A stretch of 64,000 bases of DNA from DATMNI01 sp963817515 (GTDB lineage: Bacteria; Acidobacteriota; Terriglobia; Bryobacterales; Bryobacteraceae): assembly GCA_963817515.1 (NCBI GenBank), contig CAWFPJ010000023.1, positions 1 through 64,000 of the forward strand, read 5' to 3'. A program made the translations under genes and the position numbers. Shown one piece after another: positions 40,328-49,065 of the stretch. The notes beneath the pieces are model-generated. The model was not told the DNA's origin. It saw only the letters and a program-made list of their open reading frames with translations, and searched no databases. How positions within the stretch are numbered: position 1 is the stretch's first letter; each line of letters opens with the position of its first letter.

Positions 40328-40756
40328 TTAGTCGACTCGCTTGCTGCTCGCTCGCCGGGGCTTCGGCTTGCTCTTGCCCTCGAGATTGAGCGCCACTGCG
40401 GCGCGGATGAGATTCTTCAAGGCCGCCTCATCGACCTTTTCGCCTTCGTGGATGTCGATGGCGCGCCTGACATTCCCGTCGAGGCTGGAGTTGAATAGAC
40501 CCGAAGGGTCCTTCAACGCAGCTCCCTTGGCAAATGTCATCTTGACGACCTTCTTGTACGTCTCTCCCGTGCAGACGATGCCGCCGTGGGACCAGACGGG
40601 AGTCCCCATCCACTTCCACTCTTCGACGATCTCAGGGTCTGCCTCGTGTATGATTGCGCGCACTTTCGCGAGCATCTTCCCGCGCCAGTCCCCAAGTTCC
40701 TTGATCTTCTCGTCGATGAATGCAGAGGCAGATTCCACTGGGACGGATCTTTTCAT
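40328..40756 (-). CDS. DUF1801 family protein
   Basis: A 142-residue cytoplasmic protein from ATG 40756 (MKRSVPVESASAFIDEKIKE). The DUF1801 core is clear: WRGKMLAKVRAIIHEADPEI, VEEWKWMGTPVWSHGGIVCT, KKVVKMTFAKGAALKDPSGL and the end GEKVDEAALKNLIRAAVAL. The tail is Lys/Arg/Ser-rich. The biochemical role of the family is unknown. It is last in an ArsR-SRPBCC-DoxX-DUF1801 operon, a combination often seen in soil bacteria. Confidence 0.85.
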   Translation of the reverse strand: MKRSVPVESASAFIDEKIKELGDWRGKMLAKVRAIIHEADPEIVEEWKWMGTPVWSHGGIVCTGETYKKVVKMTFAKGAALKDPSGLFNSSLDGNVRRAIDIHEGEKVDEAALKNLIRAAVALNLEGKSKPKPRRASSKRVD

Positions 40757-40806
40757 GTATGGCTCCAATCTCGCACTTATTTTAAGCTGCGTTCGATTTC
40801 TCGCGG

Positions 40807-41229
40807 TCACGCGCTCGCCCGCGTGGCCTCCAGGCGTCGCCAGAAGAAGTACGAGAGCCCCCAGAGCACGCCGGTGCCCGCCGCAAAGCCCCACGCCTCC
40901 GGGCCATCGCCCACCGAGAGATGGGCGATGAGCGCCGAGGCCAGGTTGATGGCGAAGCCGGCGTAGGCCCACTCCTTGAGCCGCGCCGGCACCGGCGCAA
41001 GCAACAGCACCACGCCGAGGAGTTTGGCCCATGAGAGCTCCACCCGGAAGTAGGCGGGGAAGCCGAGGTGGGTGAACGCCTCCGCCACCTGCGGCAGGCG
41101 CAGTTGCGCGTAGGCGGTGAAGCTCATCTGCAGGCAGAAGAGCGCGGTGACGATCCAATAGACGATGGTCGTGGCTTTGGGCGTGGTCTTGGCGGCGACG
41201 AAGGCCGGCTTCTGCAGGGTCGATTCCAT
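40807..41229 (-). CDS. DoxX-like membrane protein
   Basis: A 140-residue protein with four hydrophobic helices: TIVYWIVTALFCLQMSFTAY, FRVELSWAKLLGVVLLLAPV, WAYAGFAINLASALIAHLSV and EAWGFAAGTGVLWGLSYFFW. ATG 41229 (MESTLQKPAFVAAKTTPKAT) is preceded by GAGGAGGAA. DoxX-like proteins are four-helix membrane proteins linked to quinone or stress metabolism. It lies 23 bases after the SRPBCC gene in the ArsR operon. Confidence 0.85.
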   Translation of the reverse strand: MESTLQKPAFVAAKTTPKATTIVYWIVTALFCLQMSFTAYAQLRLPQVAEAFTHLGFPAYFRVELSWAKLLGVVLLLAPVPARLKEWAYAGFAINLASALIAHLSVGDGPEAWGFAAGTGVLWGLSYFFWRRLEATRASA

Positions 41230-41252
41230 GGGGTTCTTCCTCCTCTCACTCT

Positions 41253-41820
41253 TCAATGTTTCGGGGCGTTGGGTTGCCAATCTGGGGTCTCAATGCCGAA
41301 CTGCTTTGCGTACTCGGCGGTCAATCGCTGCCAGCCGTCGAACTTCATGGCCTCGGCGCCGACGATGCGTCCAATCGGCTCACCCGCGAGCAGCCGCTCA
41401 AGCACGTCGAAGCAGATGTGCCAGCCCGCGGCGCCCCACGAGATGAAGCGGCGATCGATGTTGTGCCAGAGCGTGAGGCGCGTGCCGCTGCCGAGCGGCT
41501 CGAGTTCCCACCGGAGGTCGTCGCCACCCCAGCTGTACTCGAGCAGCCTCGGCGCCTCGGCCCGCTTCACGGTGGTCTCGGAGACCTGCGGCGTCGGCGT
41601 CCCGACCGTCGAGAGCTTCACCGGCCCCACGGACGGCCAGGTTCCGATCGGCGTCGAAGGGTGCCCATTCGGACAGGTGCGCAGGATCGGTCAGCGCCTG
41701 CCACACCGTCGCCGGCGGGTGACGGAGGTCTCGGACGAGAATGAGCGTCCACTTCTCTCCGTCCTTTTGTACCTGCGCCCCGCTGGCCGGACCCGGTGTG
41801 TACTGCTCGCGATCGGTCAT
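41253..41820 (-). CDS. SRPBCC (AHSA1-like) domain protein (one frameshift)
   Basis: A lipid/ligand-binding helix-grip protein of about 188 residues. The N-terminal half (MTDREQYTPGPASGAQVQKD; LVRDLRHPPATVWQALTDPA; HLSEWAPFDADRNL) joins after a shift near 41635 to KLSTVGTPTPQVSETTVKRA, LLEYSWGGDDLRWELEPLGS and TRLTLWHNIDRRFISWGAAG. These are classic AHSA1/polyketide-cyclase motifs. The ATG at 41820 overlaps the TGA of the ArsR gene. Partners with the ArsR-family regulator are very common for this family. Confidence 0.85.
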
Positions 41821-42178
41821 CTTCTTCTCCTTGTCTTCTTTTTCGTTGGTGTGGATTCATCCATCGGTCGAGGTGGCGTTCGAGCGCATCTACGTGAGCG
41901 GACCAGAACCGGCGGAACGGAGCCAGCCAGGCATCCACCTCCTGAAGTGGTTCGGGTTTCAGCCGGTAGAGACGGCGCTGTGCGTCCACCGTGGATTCCA
42001 CGAAACCGGCCTCGCGCAGCACTCGCAGGTGCTTCGACACGGTCGGCTGCGGCATACGAAGTTGACGCTCGATCTCCCCGACCGACTGTTGCGACGAGAC
42101 CAGAAGGCTCAGTATCGCGCGGCGGTTCGGCTCCGCAATGATTTCGAACACAGATTCCACTCTCTTTATATACTCCAT
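41817..42178 (-). CDS. ArsR-family transcriptional regulator (one frameshift)
   Basis: A winged-helix repressor of about 120 residues. The HTH is clear: SVFEIIAEPNRRAILSLLVS, VGEIERQLRMPQPTVSKHLR, VLREAGFVESTVDAQRRLYR. It lacks the metal-binding Cys pairs of ArsR/SmtB, as is usual in ArsR-SRPBCC operons. A shift near 41865 leads to the tail MDESTPTKKKTRRRR, whose TGA overlaps the SRPBCC start. ATG 42178 is the conventional start, but a promoter predicted at 42167-42196 would put transcription start near 42160, at an in-frame GTG (codon 7). The shorter, leaderless form is possible. Confidence 0.85.
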
Positions 42179-42196
42179 TGAGCATATACGTGTCAA
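42167..42196 (-). promoter_or_regulatory. Promoter overlapping the ArsR gene start, with GGAGTATAT motif
   Basis: On the minus strand TTGACA (42196-42191), 18 bases and TATATA (42172-42167) form a promoter. The interval contains GTATATGCTC and the segment GGAGTATAT, which also occurs at 23124-23132. Autorepression by the ArsR protein is the natural reading. Confidence 0.45.
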
Positions 42197-42221
42197 GGCA
42201 TATATTGGCAGCTTGGTTCCG

Positions 42222-42912
42222 CTATCCTTCCATGACTGAGGTGACGATAGCGAAAATTCCGCGCTGCGGTATACAGAAATCGCCCAGCCTGGCCTGCTTC
42301 GGAAGCGAAGCGGGTGTGCCCGCATCTACCCCTCGTATCGTCGCCCGGCTCTCCGCAATCGACCAGATCAATCGCGGCGCCGCCGTGAACACCTGACCGT
42401 TCGGCGTGCAGCCGGTCAGTTTCATCTCGCCGGTTCCCAGTATCCATCGTGCCGCGGTCTCCATTACGGAGAGCACCTTCCGATTCCCCCACCACGAGGA
42501 AGGCATTGTGCTCGCGGCCGTGTTCATCATCCTGGTTGCCAGCGTCGGCGCAAGCCGCGATCTCCCAGACGATCTCGCCCGGAGCGTCTACCGTAACGCG
42601 AAACCGGCGCCGGTCCGTCCACTCGATTCGGATCGCTTGCGTCGTATTCTCGGTGATAGCCGCGCCGAAGTAACGGGGGCAGGACTGCTCCGGCGGCACG
42701 TTCTGATGGAAGGTCCAACGCCCATTCGGATCGCGATGCCATACCGACGTATACGCCGTCCCAAGCGAAGACGCTTCAAAGCACCGGAGCGCAAGAACGT
42801 GGCCCGAAGAGAACGGCTGTCCGATTACCGCGTATCCGGAAAACCGGTCGCCGCTGCCATCCGGAATGGCGAAGTGACTGGTGTCGCGCACGAAATCCCC
42901 AGGTTCTTGCAT
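42222..42912 (-). CDS. Hypothetical protein (one frameshift)
   Basis: A protein of about 228 residues of unknown function starting at ATG 42912 (MQEPGDFVRDTSHFAIPDGS). The first half is beta-rich (GYAVIGQPFSSGHVLALRCF; YTSVWHRDPNGRWTFHQNVP; IRIEWTDRRRFRVTVDAPGE). A frame change near 42535 continues as MMNTAASTMPSSWWGNRKVL, VMETAARWILGTGEMKLTGC and TPNGQVFTAAPRLIWSIAES. I recall similar proteins in soil bacteria with a final RLIWxI segment but no function. It lies just upstream of the ArsR operon on the same strand. Confidence 0.6.
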
Positions 42913-42919
42913 GGCAGTC

Positions 42920-43555
42920 TCAAACCAACAAAGTCAGGCACCCGGTGAGAATCAGTGCCGCCGCCCAGACTACATCCAGGTTGATCCAGGCCTTCCGCAA
43001 GAGCCCCAGCCCGAAGCGATCCACCACGACCCATGCGGCTAGCGCGGTCACGCCCAGGTACCCTGCACCGTGCACCAGCGTGGCCGTCGCACCTGCAAGG
43101 GCTTGCGTCGAAGCGCCCCGTGCGTGGCAGGACGGACCTCCGGCCACAGCCGTCATCGACAGGAACACCGGCAGTACCATCAGGCCCGCGCCGTGTGCCG
43201 AGGCCATAAGAAAAGACCAGAGAGTCAGTCCACCCATACCTACCCGCATGGCCGCCCAGCGCGGATGCAGGTGCCGGTACAATTGCCGGATACCGAGGGC
43301 CGCGAGCAGGACCGCCACGGGCCAGCGCAACATGGCGGGCGACAGCGCGGCGCCCGCAATCATGGCGACTCCGATGGCCGCGGCAATCGCGAGCACGTGC
43401 CCCAGAGTCAGCGGAATCAGCGCCCGCCACACGGCGCTCCGTTTGCCTTCCTGCATCCCGAGCGCGACGGCAAAGAGCCAACCCATGCCGGGATTGAGGC
43501 CGTGAAAGGCCCCCAATCCCGCCAACGTAAGCCAGGAAGTGAATGTCGTTTCCAT
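42920..43555 (-). CDS. Polytopic membrane protein next to the SELENBP1-like gene
   Basis: A 211-residue protein with six or so helices: SWLTLAGLGAFHGLNPGMGW, LIPLTLGHVLAIAAAIGVAM, WPVAVLLAALGIRQLYRHLH, LWSFLMASAHGAGLMVLPVF, LVHGAGYLGVTALAAWVVVD, LDVVWAAALILTGCLTLLV. Conserved-looking His residues sit in GAFHGLNPG, GHVLA, SAHGAG and VHGAG, like metal transporters of the NicO/HupE/UreH type. ATG 43555 follows AAGGAG. It begins 13 bases after the SELENBP1-like gene, so a metal-supply role for that enzyme is a fair guess. Confidence 0.7.
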   Translation of the reverse strand: METTFTSWLTLAGLGAFHGLNPGMGWLFAVALGMQEGKRSAVWRALIPLTLGHVLAIAAAIGVAMIAGAALSPAMLRWPVAVLLAALGIRQLYRHLHPRWAAMRVGMGGLTLWSFLMASAHGAGLMVLPVFLSMTAVAGGPSCHARGASTQALAGATATLVHGAGYLGVTALAAWVVVDRFGLGLLRKAWINLDVVWAAALILTGCLTLLV

Positions 43556-43568
43556 AGGTCGTGGCTCC

Positions 43569-44975
43569 TTATGCGTAGCAGTACGAGTCGGAGGAAGCGT
43601 CGCCGCCCTCCAGTCGTGTCTGATGTGGCCGCATGCCGTCAAAGTGCGGAAAGAACCGCGGATCCACGCGCATCTCGCCGGTGGCCGGATCCACGTCGAT
43701 CTTCATCATCCAGCCGTTGATGCCGTCCGGATAGAACTGTTTGTCCACCGCGGCATACAGAGAATTTGTCACGTAAACGCGCCGGCCATCCCGGCTCAGT
43801 TCGACCATCTGCGGACCGCCATTCAGAGGCACGCCCGGATTCGAAGGATGCGCCGCACGGCGCACGATGCCGCCCATCGCAATCTTGCTGTTCAACTTCG
43901 GGTGGAACGGATCGCTCACGTCGTACTGGCGAAATTCGCCCGAGCCCCAGCATGAAACGTAGAGATACTTATCATCGAGCGACAGGTTGATGTCGGTGAC
44001 CAGCGGCGCGACCGCCCCAAAGCCTTTCAGCATGGGAGGCAGCAATTCCGGATCAGCCGGCTCCGCGGGAATCTCGATCACCTTTTGGGCCTTCCATTCC
44101 GCGTTCTCTGCGCGACCGTCCTTGTACCAGATCCAGATCGATGAGGATAGATCCTTCAGCGAGATCACTACTCCCACAAAGCCGTACGCTTTCGTCGGAT
44201 TTCTCGCCGGCCGGAGTTCAAAGACAAGTTGCTGTTCGGCTCCCAGGTCTAGCGCCTGTTTGTGCTTGCGCTTCTGCAGGTCCCAGACGTGAATCTGGTG
44301 GCCATACTTGCCGCCGAGCAGAAGTTCCGGACTCAGGCCGTCTTCAAACATATTCGGGGTGCCCCATTCGCTGGTGATCATCGCATCGTGGCCCAGATGC
44401 CAGGCGAAATCATATGCCAGGTACTGAGGGCCCCGGTCCATCTCCCAGCGTCCCCGAACGTCGAAAGTCTCGCCGTCCAGTACGAATACGCCGCCCGGCC
44501 CTTCTCCGTCCGGCGAACCCAGCGCATTCATGTAAATGCCTTCCGGCCCGCAGTGAACCGTGTGAGGGCGGCTGTATCCGGTCCGGTTCATGACCGTCTC
44601 CGGTTCGATCACTTTCACCATCTTTGGATTCTTCGGATCCGGCTTCGTGTCGAGGATATGAATCCGTGACGACCGCAGGCCCGGCACCACCAGGTAGCGT
44701 CGCTCCATGTGGGGATGCGGCGAATAGGGGCACAGGCAGGAACTGCAGGCATTCCAGCCGAAATGGTGAAGCTCGTCGCCCGCGTTGGGCATGTCCACGC
44801 GGCCCACCATCTTGCCGTACGATTTTGACGCGGCGTCGACGTCGACCACTCCGATCGCATCCGGGCCGTCATTCGGACTGGGGTTCAACATCGCAATATA
44901 TGCCAGCTTCTCAGCCGGCGCTTCCATCGCCATCTTAGGCGAGGGATAAAACGTTGGATCAGGTTGCCATCTCAT
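43569..44975 (-). CDS. SELENBP1-like methanethiol oxidase (SBP56 family)
   Basis: A 468-residue beta-propeller enzyme of the selenium-binding protein 56 family; characterised members oxidise methanethiol to formaldehyde, H2S and H2O2 with copper. The sequence is complete: ATG 44975 (MRWQPDPTFYPSPKMAMEAP), AYIAMLNPSPNDGPDAIGVV, the HHFGWNACSSCLCPYSPHP motif with the CSSC cysteines, RPHTVHCGPEGIYMNALGSP, DFAWHLGHDAMITSEWGTPN and PLVTDINLSLDDKYLYVSCW. It also has the end FFPHFDGMRPHQTRLEGGDASS. Conserved His residues for metal are in HHFGW, HTVH, HLGH and the final MRPHQ. A His-rich membrane protein is co-transcribed downstream. No signal peptide is visible, unlike periplasmic MtoX enzymes. Confidence 0.9.
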   Translation of the reverse strand: MRWQPDPTFYPSPKMAMEAPAEKLAYIAMLNPSPNDGPDAIGVVDVDAASKSYGKMVGRVDMPNAGDELHHFGWNACSSCLCPYSPHPHMERRYLVVPGLRSSRIHILDTKPDPKNPKMVKVIEPETVMNRTGYSRPHTVHCGPEGIYMNALGSPDGEGPGGVFVLDGETFDVRGRWEMDRGPQYLAYDFAWHLGHDAMITSEWGTPNMFEDGLSPELLLGGKYGHQIHVWDLQKRKHKQALDLGAEQQLVFELRPARNPTKAYGFVGVVISLKDLSSSIWIWYKDGRAENAEWKAQKVIEIPAEPADPELLPPMLKGFGAVAPLVTDINLSLDDKYLYVSCWGSGEFRQYDVSDPFHPKLNSKIAMGGIVRRAAHPSNPGVPLNGGPQMVELSRDGRRVYVTNSLYAAVDKQFYPDGINGWMMKIDVDPATGEMRVDPRFFPHFDGMRPHQTRLEGGDASSDSYCYA

Positions 44976-45094
44976 TGGAAAACTCCTCTGTGCTTTTTGT
45001 CTGGAATTTTGCCTGGGCTAGTGTTGCGCTGCGAGCGGTGTCCCGGCCGTCCGGGAGCGGTTGTGAGGCAGATTACCTCGGAAGATGCGCCACA

Positions 45095-45910
45095 CTACTT
45101 CCGCGCGAGCGCCACCACAAACTCGCCGGGTATTGAATAGCCCTCCCCGCGGCGGTATGGCTGGATTGTTTTCAGATATTCCGCGTGTGCTTCCTCGCGG
45201 GTATCGTCGTCAAAGTGCGCGTAAGCCAGCGCGACCGGCCCGCCGGCGAACGCCGCCCCTAGCGCGTCTTCGGCCGAGGCGTAGTCGAGAGGCTTCACGA
45301 TCCGGTCTACCTGGATATCCGAAAAGCCGGCCATCTCCAGCGCCGTCCGCAAATTGTCTCCCGTTCCCAGGTGGAAGAACATGGGGCAGACCTCCGATTT
45401 CACACGATCGTCAACCACCGGAAATATCCCTGCCCAGCCGCAACGGTCGCGCCGTCCCCAAATGGTTACGGCGAGGCGGCCCCCCGGCTTTAGCACCCGG
45501 CGAACCAGTCGTAAGGCGTCGATCGGTTCAGGCAGGTACATGAGGCCGAGTGAGCACAAGACTGCATCGAAACTACTCTCCGGAAAATCCAGCGTCTCCG
45601 CGTCGGCCCGCTGAAACGTGACGTTCGCGAGACCAAGCTTTGCGGATTCCTCGCGGCCTCTTTCCACCATCTTCCCGGAGATGTCCGTTCCCACAACCGC
45701 CCCGTGTGGACCTACCGATATCGCAGCCGGAAAAGTGATCAACCCCGTGCCACAGGCGATATCCAACACTCGTTCACCGGGTCGAAGCGCGGCCATTTCG
45801 AGCAGCCGTCGCTGGGCAGGCTCGATTTGCTTCCCCCAATATCCTTCGTAGTCCGCAGCGGCCTTGTCCCAGCCGTACCGCTGAATGCGTCTCTGCAGCT
45901 TCGCGTCCAC
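45095..45910 (-). CDS. Class I SAM-dependent methyltransferase
   Basis: A 271-residue methyltransferase. Motif I is VLDIACGTGLITFPAA, motif II is VVGTDISGKMVERG, then VTFQRADAETLDFPESSFDA, LCSLGLMYLPEPIDALRLVR and VLKPGGRLAVTIWG. ATG 45910 (MDAKLQRRIQRYGWDKAAAD) is two bases past the OsmC gene stop. The substrate cannot be judged; the family is often called UbiE/COQ5-like. Confidence 0.85.
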   Translation of the reverse strand: MDAKLQRRIQRYGWDKAAADYEGYWGKQIEPAQRRLLEMAALRPGERVLDIACGTGLITFPAAISVGPHGAVVGTDISGKMVERGREESAKLGLANVTFQRADAETLDFPESSFDAVLCSLGLMYLPEPIDALRLVRRVLKPGGRLAVTIWGRRDRCGWAGIFPVVDDRVKSEVCPMFFHLGTGDNLRTALEMAGFSDIQVDRIVKPLDYASAEDALGAAFAGGPVALAYAHFDDDTREEAHAEYLKTIQPYRRGEGYSIPGEFVVALARK

Positions 45911-45912
45911 GG

Positions 45913-46419
45913 TTACTCCGCGCCCTTCACGTGAATGTCAATGCGCACGTCCTGCGGATCTTGCCAAACGTGGAGATAGGAGCTGGCGGCATTCGCTTCG
46001 TCTAGAACGCGCCGCACATCCTCTTCCGGCGCGTCGCTTTCCACGTTCACGATACAGCGCACTTGACGGTAGCCGGGCCTTACCCCGCTCAGCCCGTATT
46101 CCGCCCGGGTATCGTAGTCCGCCTGCACTTCGACGGCGAGGGAGCGAATCGCGACACCGCGGCGCGCGGCCCACATGGCATACCCGATGGCAAGACAGCT
46201 ACCGAGTGAAGCGCGTCCAAGAACACCCGGATTCGGCCCCGTATTGGCGCCGCCGGATTTCTCGGACATGTCCGCCTTCAGCTTCCAGGCCCCCTCTTCG
46301 ATCTCGCATGCCAGTCCCTCGGTGAGGCGCACTTTGGTTACTGCCGTGCCTTGGCCGATGATTGGGCGCAACTCAAGCGCTTTCGCATTGCGATCGAGAA
46401 TGGTCTTGATGTTCGCCAT
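45913..46419 (-). CDS. OsmC-family protein
   Basis: A 168-residue OsmC/Ohr-fold protein. Typical features are an early beta region (LTEGLACEIEEGAWKLKADM), GPNPGVLGRASLGSCLAIGY (the first conserved Cys at the helix start) and VAIRSLAVEVQADYDTRAEY. The region where OsmC/Ohr proteins carry the second redox Cys reads VLDEANAASSYLHVWQDPQD, with no Cys. The other Cys (RCIVNVE) is at an unusual place, so peroxidase activity is uncertain. ATG 46419 (MANIKTILDRNAKALELRPI). It is followed after two bases by a methyltransferase gene. Confidence 0.8.
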   Translation of the reverse strand: MANIKTILDRNAKALELRPIIGQGTAVTKVRLTEGLACEIEEGAWKLKADMSEKSGGANTGPNPGVLGRASLGSCLAIGYAMWAARRGVAIRSLAVEVQADYDTRAEYGLSGVRPGYRQVRCIVNVESDAPEEDVRRVLDEANAASSYLHVWQDPQDVRIDIHVKGAE

Positions 46420-46454
46420 GGTGTCTTTCCAATTGCCGTCACCCGCGTCGATTA

Positions 46455-46938
46455 CTAACGGCCAAGCGCCGCCCGGATCCGGGCAAGATGATGGTAACTG
46501 TGGCGTACGGCATGGTCCTCCAGCATGAACTGGCAGGTGAGCGGTGCATCGCTGTTGAGCGATACTGGCGCGGCGCGATCCAGCTCCTCATCGCTGAAAG
46601 CACGGATTGCCGCGGCCGCGGCTGCACTGTTGGCTGCCAGCAAGGCGAGCGTGGCTTCCTTTTCGGCGCCGTCATTCTCTTTCGCGTGGTCCCGGTTCAT
46701 CGTATCGACGACGTCCCAGGTAACACCGGCGACTGGCTGGCCGGCTGCGAGCAAACTCGCAAGGTGGATCTCGATCGGATAGACGCTGGCAACATGATGC
46801 ACCACGACGCCGATCTTCCGTCCATCCTTGGGGAGGCGCGTCTGCCACTCTGTTTCGGTGAGCGTGGCGGCCAATTCAGCCAGGGCGGTTGCGCCGGCCT
46901 CAGACGCGGGCGGCGAGGGTCTCGGATCTACCGTTCAT
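46455..46938 (-). CDS. DinB-like (four-helix) protein (one frameshift)
   Basis: A DinB/YfiT-type four-helix bundle protein of about 160 residues. ATG 46938 with CAGGAG ahead gives MNGRSETLAARV, then a one-base change near 46902 leads to EAGATALAELAATLTETEWQ. The body contains GVVVHHVASVYPIEIHLASL, VVDTMNRDHAKENDGAEKEA and FMLEDHAVRHSYHHLARIRA; His in HHVAS, DHA and SYHH fit the metal triad of the family. Members act as thiol-dependent transferases or have unknown roles. It heads the OsmC-methyltransferase group. Confidence 0.78.
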
Positions 46939-47009
46939 CTTTGCTCCTGGCTCCGGAAATTGAGCGGCGGTGACTTGTTCCATTCTTTCGGTCTTCATGT
47001 TCATCATCC

Positions 47010-47822
47010 TCAAAGGCTGACAGTTACTCGCAGGAATGTAGCGGGGATCGAAGTGCCGCCGTTCGTGTCCTTGTTCTGCGCCTTCGCGAGTTCCAGGAGT
47101 TGGTTGTGGAGTTCCTCCTCTTTTCCGCTCTTTTCAGCCGCTTCGAAAGCGTTCATCGTCGGGCCATAGAATCGCCGGAACGATTCGATGACATGGAATG
47201 GGCTTTTGTCGGGCGAAATGAAGTGATACGTGTCCTTGACCATGGAAATGTTCTTCCTGGGGACTCCTGCCTGGCCAAAACGCTCGGTGACGTGAGTATC
47301 CACGCCCCAAGTCATGGGACTGACAAATCCTTCCGGAGGGGGAGGAGTATACGCTGAGCTGATTTTCAGTAGCTGCGACACGAATGTGGAATCATCGGGA
47401 ATCCAGTTGCCCATCACAATTCGGCCGCCGGGTTTTGTGACCCGCACCATCTCCCTGGCTACGTCGAAGGGGTTGGGAGCAAACATGGCGCCGAATATGG
47501 ATAGGGTCATATCGAACGACTGATCGTCGACCCCCTGCAAGTTGCGCGCATCTCCCTCCTGAAATTCCAGTTGGAGGAGGCCCGCCTCCGCCGCTCGTTT
47601 CTTCCCGGCTTCAACCAGATTCCTGGCTATGTCGATTCCCACCACTTCAGCCCCGAGCTGGGCGAGAGGAACCGCCGTAGTGCCATCTCCGCACCCCAGG
47701 TCCAGAGCCCGCATCGGAGTCGTTACTCCGAGAGACTGAACGACTTCTGCTCCAGATTGGCGCATCAATGCTGCAATCTGTGTAAAGTCGCCCTTTTCCC
47801 ACAACGCTTGATTAGAGTTCAT
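47010..47822 (-). CDS. Class I SAM-dependent methyltransferase, divergent from AraC regulator
   Basis: A 270-residue methyltransferase: motif I ALDLGCGDGTTAVPLA, motif II EVVGIDIARNLVEAGKKRA, GDARNLQGVDDQSFDMTLSI, FGAMFAPNPFDVAREMVRVT and KPGGRIVMGNWIP. ATG 47822 (MNSNQALWEKGDFTQIAALM). It is divergent from the AraC-type regulator at 47916 with 93 bases between them, so that regulator is the likely controller. Substrate unknown. Confidence 0.85.
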   Translation of the reverse strand: MNSNQALWEKGDFTQIAALMRQSGAEVVQSLGVTTPMRALDLGCGDGTTAVPLAQLGAEVVGIDIARNLVEAGKKRAAEAGLLQLEFQEGDARNLQGVDDQSFDMTLSIFGAMFAPNPFDVAREMVRVTKPGGRIVMGNWIPDDSTFVSQLLKISSAYTPPPPEGFVSPMTWGVDTHVTERFGQAGVPRKNISMVKDTYHFISPDKSPFHVIESFRRFYGPTMNAFEAAEKSGKEEELHNQLLELAKAQNKDTNGGTSIPATFLRVTVSL

Positions 47823-47915
47823 AACAGCTCCTTTTCTCTCTGTGACTCACCGGTCTGCGAATCTCCGGGAGTCCCTTCGTGTCTATAATTGTGCAGTGCG
47901 CCTACTGAAAGGACC

Positions 47916-49016
47916 ATGCCCGAGCGTCGCCATGATTTGCTCGAACGGCTTGCGGATGCTGATTCCTTTGCAGAATGGTCTGGAAACTTTGCAGACAGTC
48001 CGGAGGTCCGAATGGATGCATTCTCCGAGATTCTGAGCGGAGTCAAACTGAACGGCGCTTTATTCTTCAGCGCTGAATTTTCCGCTCCATGGGGTTTTTC
48101 GGCCCCCGCATCGAACGCCACGGCAGCCATAGTCGCGCCGGGGGCGGCACACCTGATTCTTTACCATCTCGTCATCGAAGGCGGAGCTCTCGTGCGTTTA
48201 CCGGATGGACAATCCGTCGAGCTGAAGCCCGGAGATGTCGTTATCTTTCCCCATGGCGATCCGCACGACATGAGCAGCGTGAAGGGGGCAACCGCCCCAT
48301 TTCCCGATTACGGGATTAGCGAAAAAATGAAATCGCGTGACTTGAGTACGTTGCGGGCCGGCGGCGGCGGCGATGTTTCGCGATTTGTTTGCGGGTACAT
48401 GACGTGCGACCCGTACCTGAGCCGGCCGATACTCAGCGGGCTGCCGTCCATCTTTAAGGTCAACATCCGAACGGATCGCTCCGGGCACTGGCTTGAGAAT
48501 TCCATCCTGCACCTGGTCGAAGAAGCAGCTTCGGGACGCGTCGGCAGCGACGCCATGCTTGCCAAACTCTCGGAGGCGCTGTTCGTCGACACCTTGCGGC
48601 GTTACATTGCCTGCTTGCCCGAACAACAAGTGGGGTGGCTCGCGGGATCGCGCGATTCCATCGTGGGGAAGAGCCTTGGATTGCTGCATTCCCGCATTTC
48701 CCATCCGTGGACGATCGCGGATCTCGCAGACCAGGTGGGCGTCTCCCGGTCCGCTCTAGTGGAGCGCTTTACTCGATATCTCGCCGAGCCACCGATGACG
48801 TATTTGACCCGCTGGAGGCTTCAATTGGCCGCGCGGTCGCTCGAAACGACATCGCGAGGCGTCGCGGAAATCGCGGCCGACGTCGGATACGAATCGGAGG
48901 CTGCCTTCAGTCGCGCATTCAAACGTGAATTTGGGCGGCCTCCGGGCCGATACCGCAGCGATCATAAGAGCTCGCCCAGCAAGAAGCAACAACTTGGGCC
49001 AAGAGCCCACGCTTGA
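47916..49016 (+). CDS. AraC-family regulator with cupin domain
   Basis: A 366-residue regulator. ATG 47916 (MPERRHDLLERLADADSFAE) follows AAAGGA at 47908-47913. Residues about 50-210 are a cupin-like AraC_binding domain (YHLVIEGGALVRLPDGQSVE then LKPGDVVIFPHGDPHDM). The C-terminal AraC HTH is complete: HPWTIADLADQVGVSRSALV, RFTRYLAEPPMTYLTRWRLQ, VAEIAADVGYESEAAFSRAF, REFGRPPGRYR. It probably controls the divergent methyltransferase gene. The cupin motif suggests a small-molecule effector. Confidence 0.88.
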   Translation: MPERRHDLLERLADADSFAEWSGNFADSPEVRMDAFSEILSGVKLNGALFFSAEFSAPWGFSAPASNATAAIVAPGAAHLILYHLVIEGGALVRLPDGQSVELKPGDVVIFPHGDPHDMSSVKGATAPFPDYGISEKMKSRDLSTLRAGGGGDVSRFVCGYMTCDPYLSRPILSGLPSIFKVNIRTDRSGHWLENSILHLVEEAASGRVGSDAMLAKLSEALFVDTLRRYIACLPEQQVGWLAGSRDSIVGKSLGLLHSRISHPWTIADLADQVGVSRSALVERFTRYLAEPPMTYLTRWRLQLAARSLETTSRGVAEIAADVGYESEAAFSRAFKREFGRPPGRYRSDHKSSPSKKQQLGPRAHA

Positions 49017-49065
49017 TTGTTATTCGAGCCTGTAGGTGCGATCCGGCCATTTGTAGCCGCTAACG

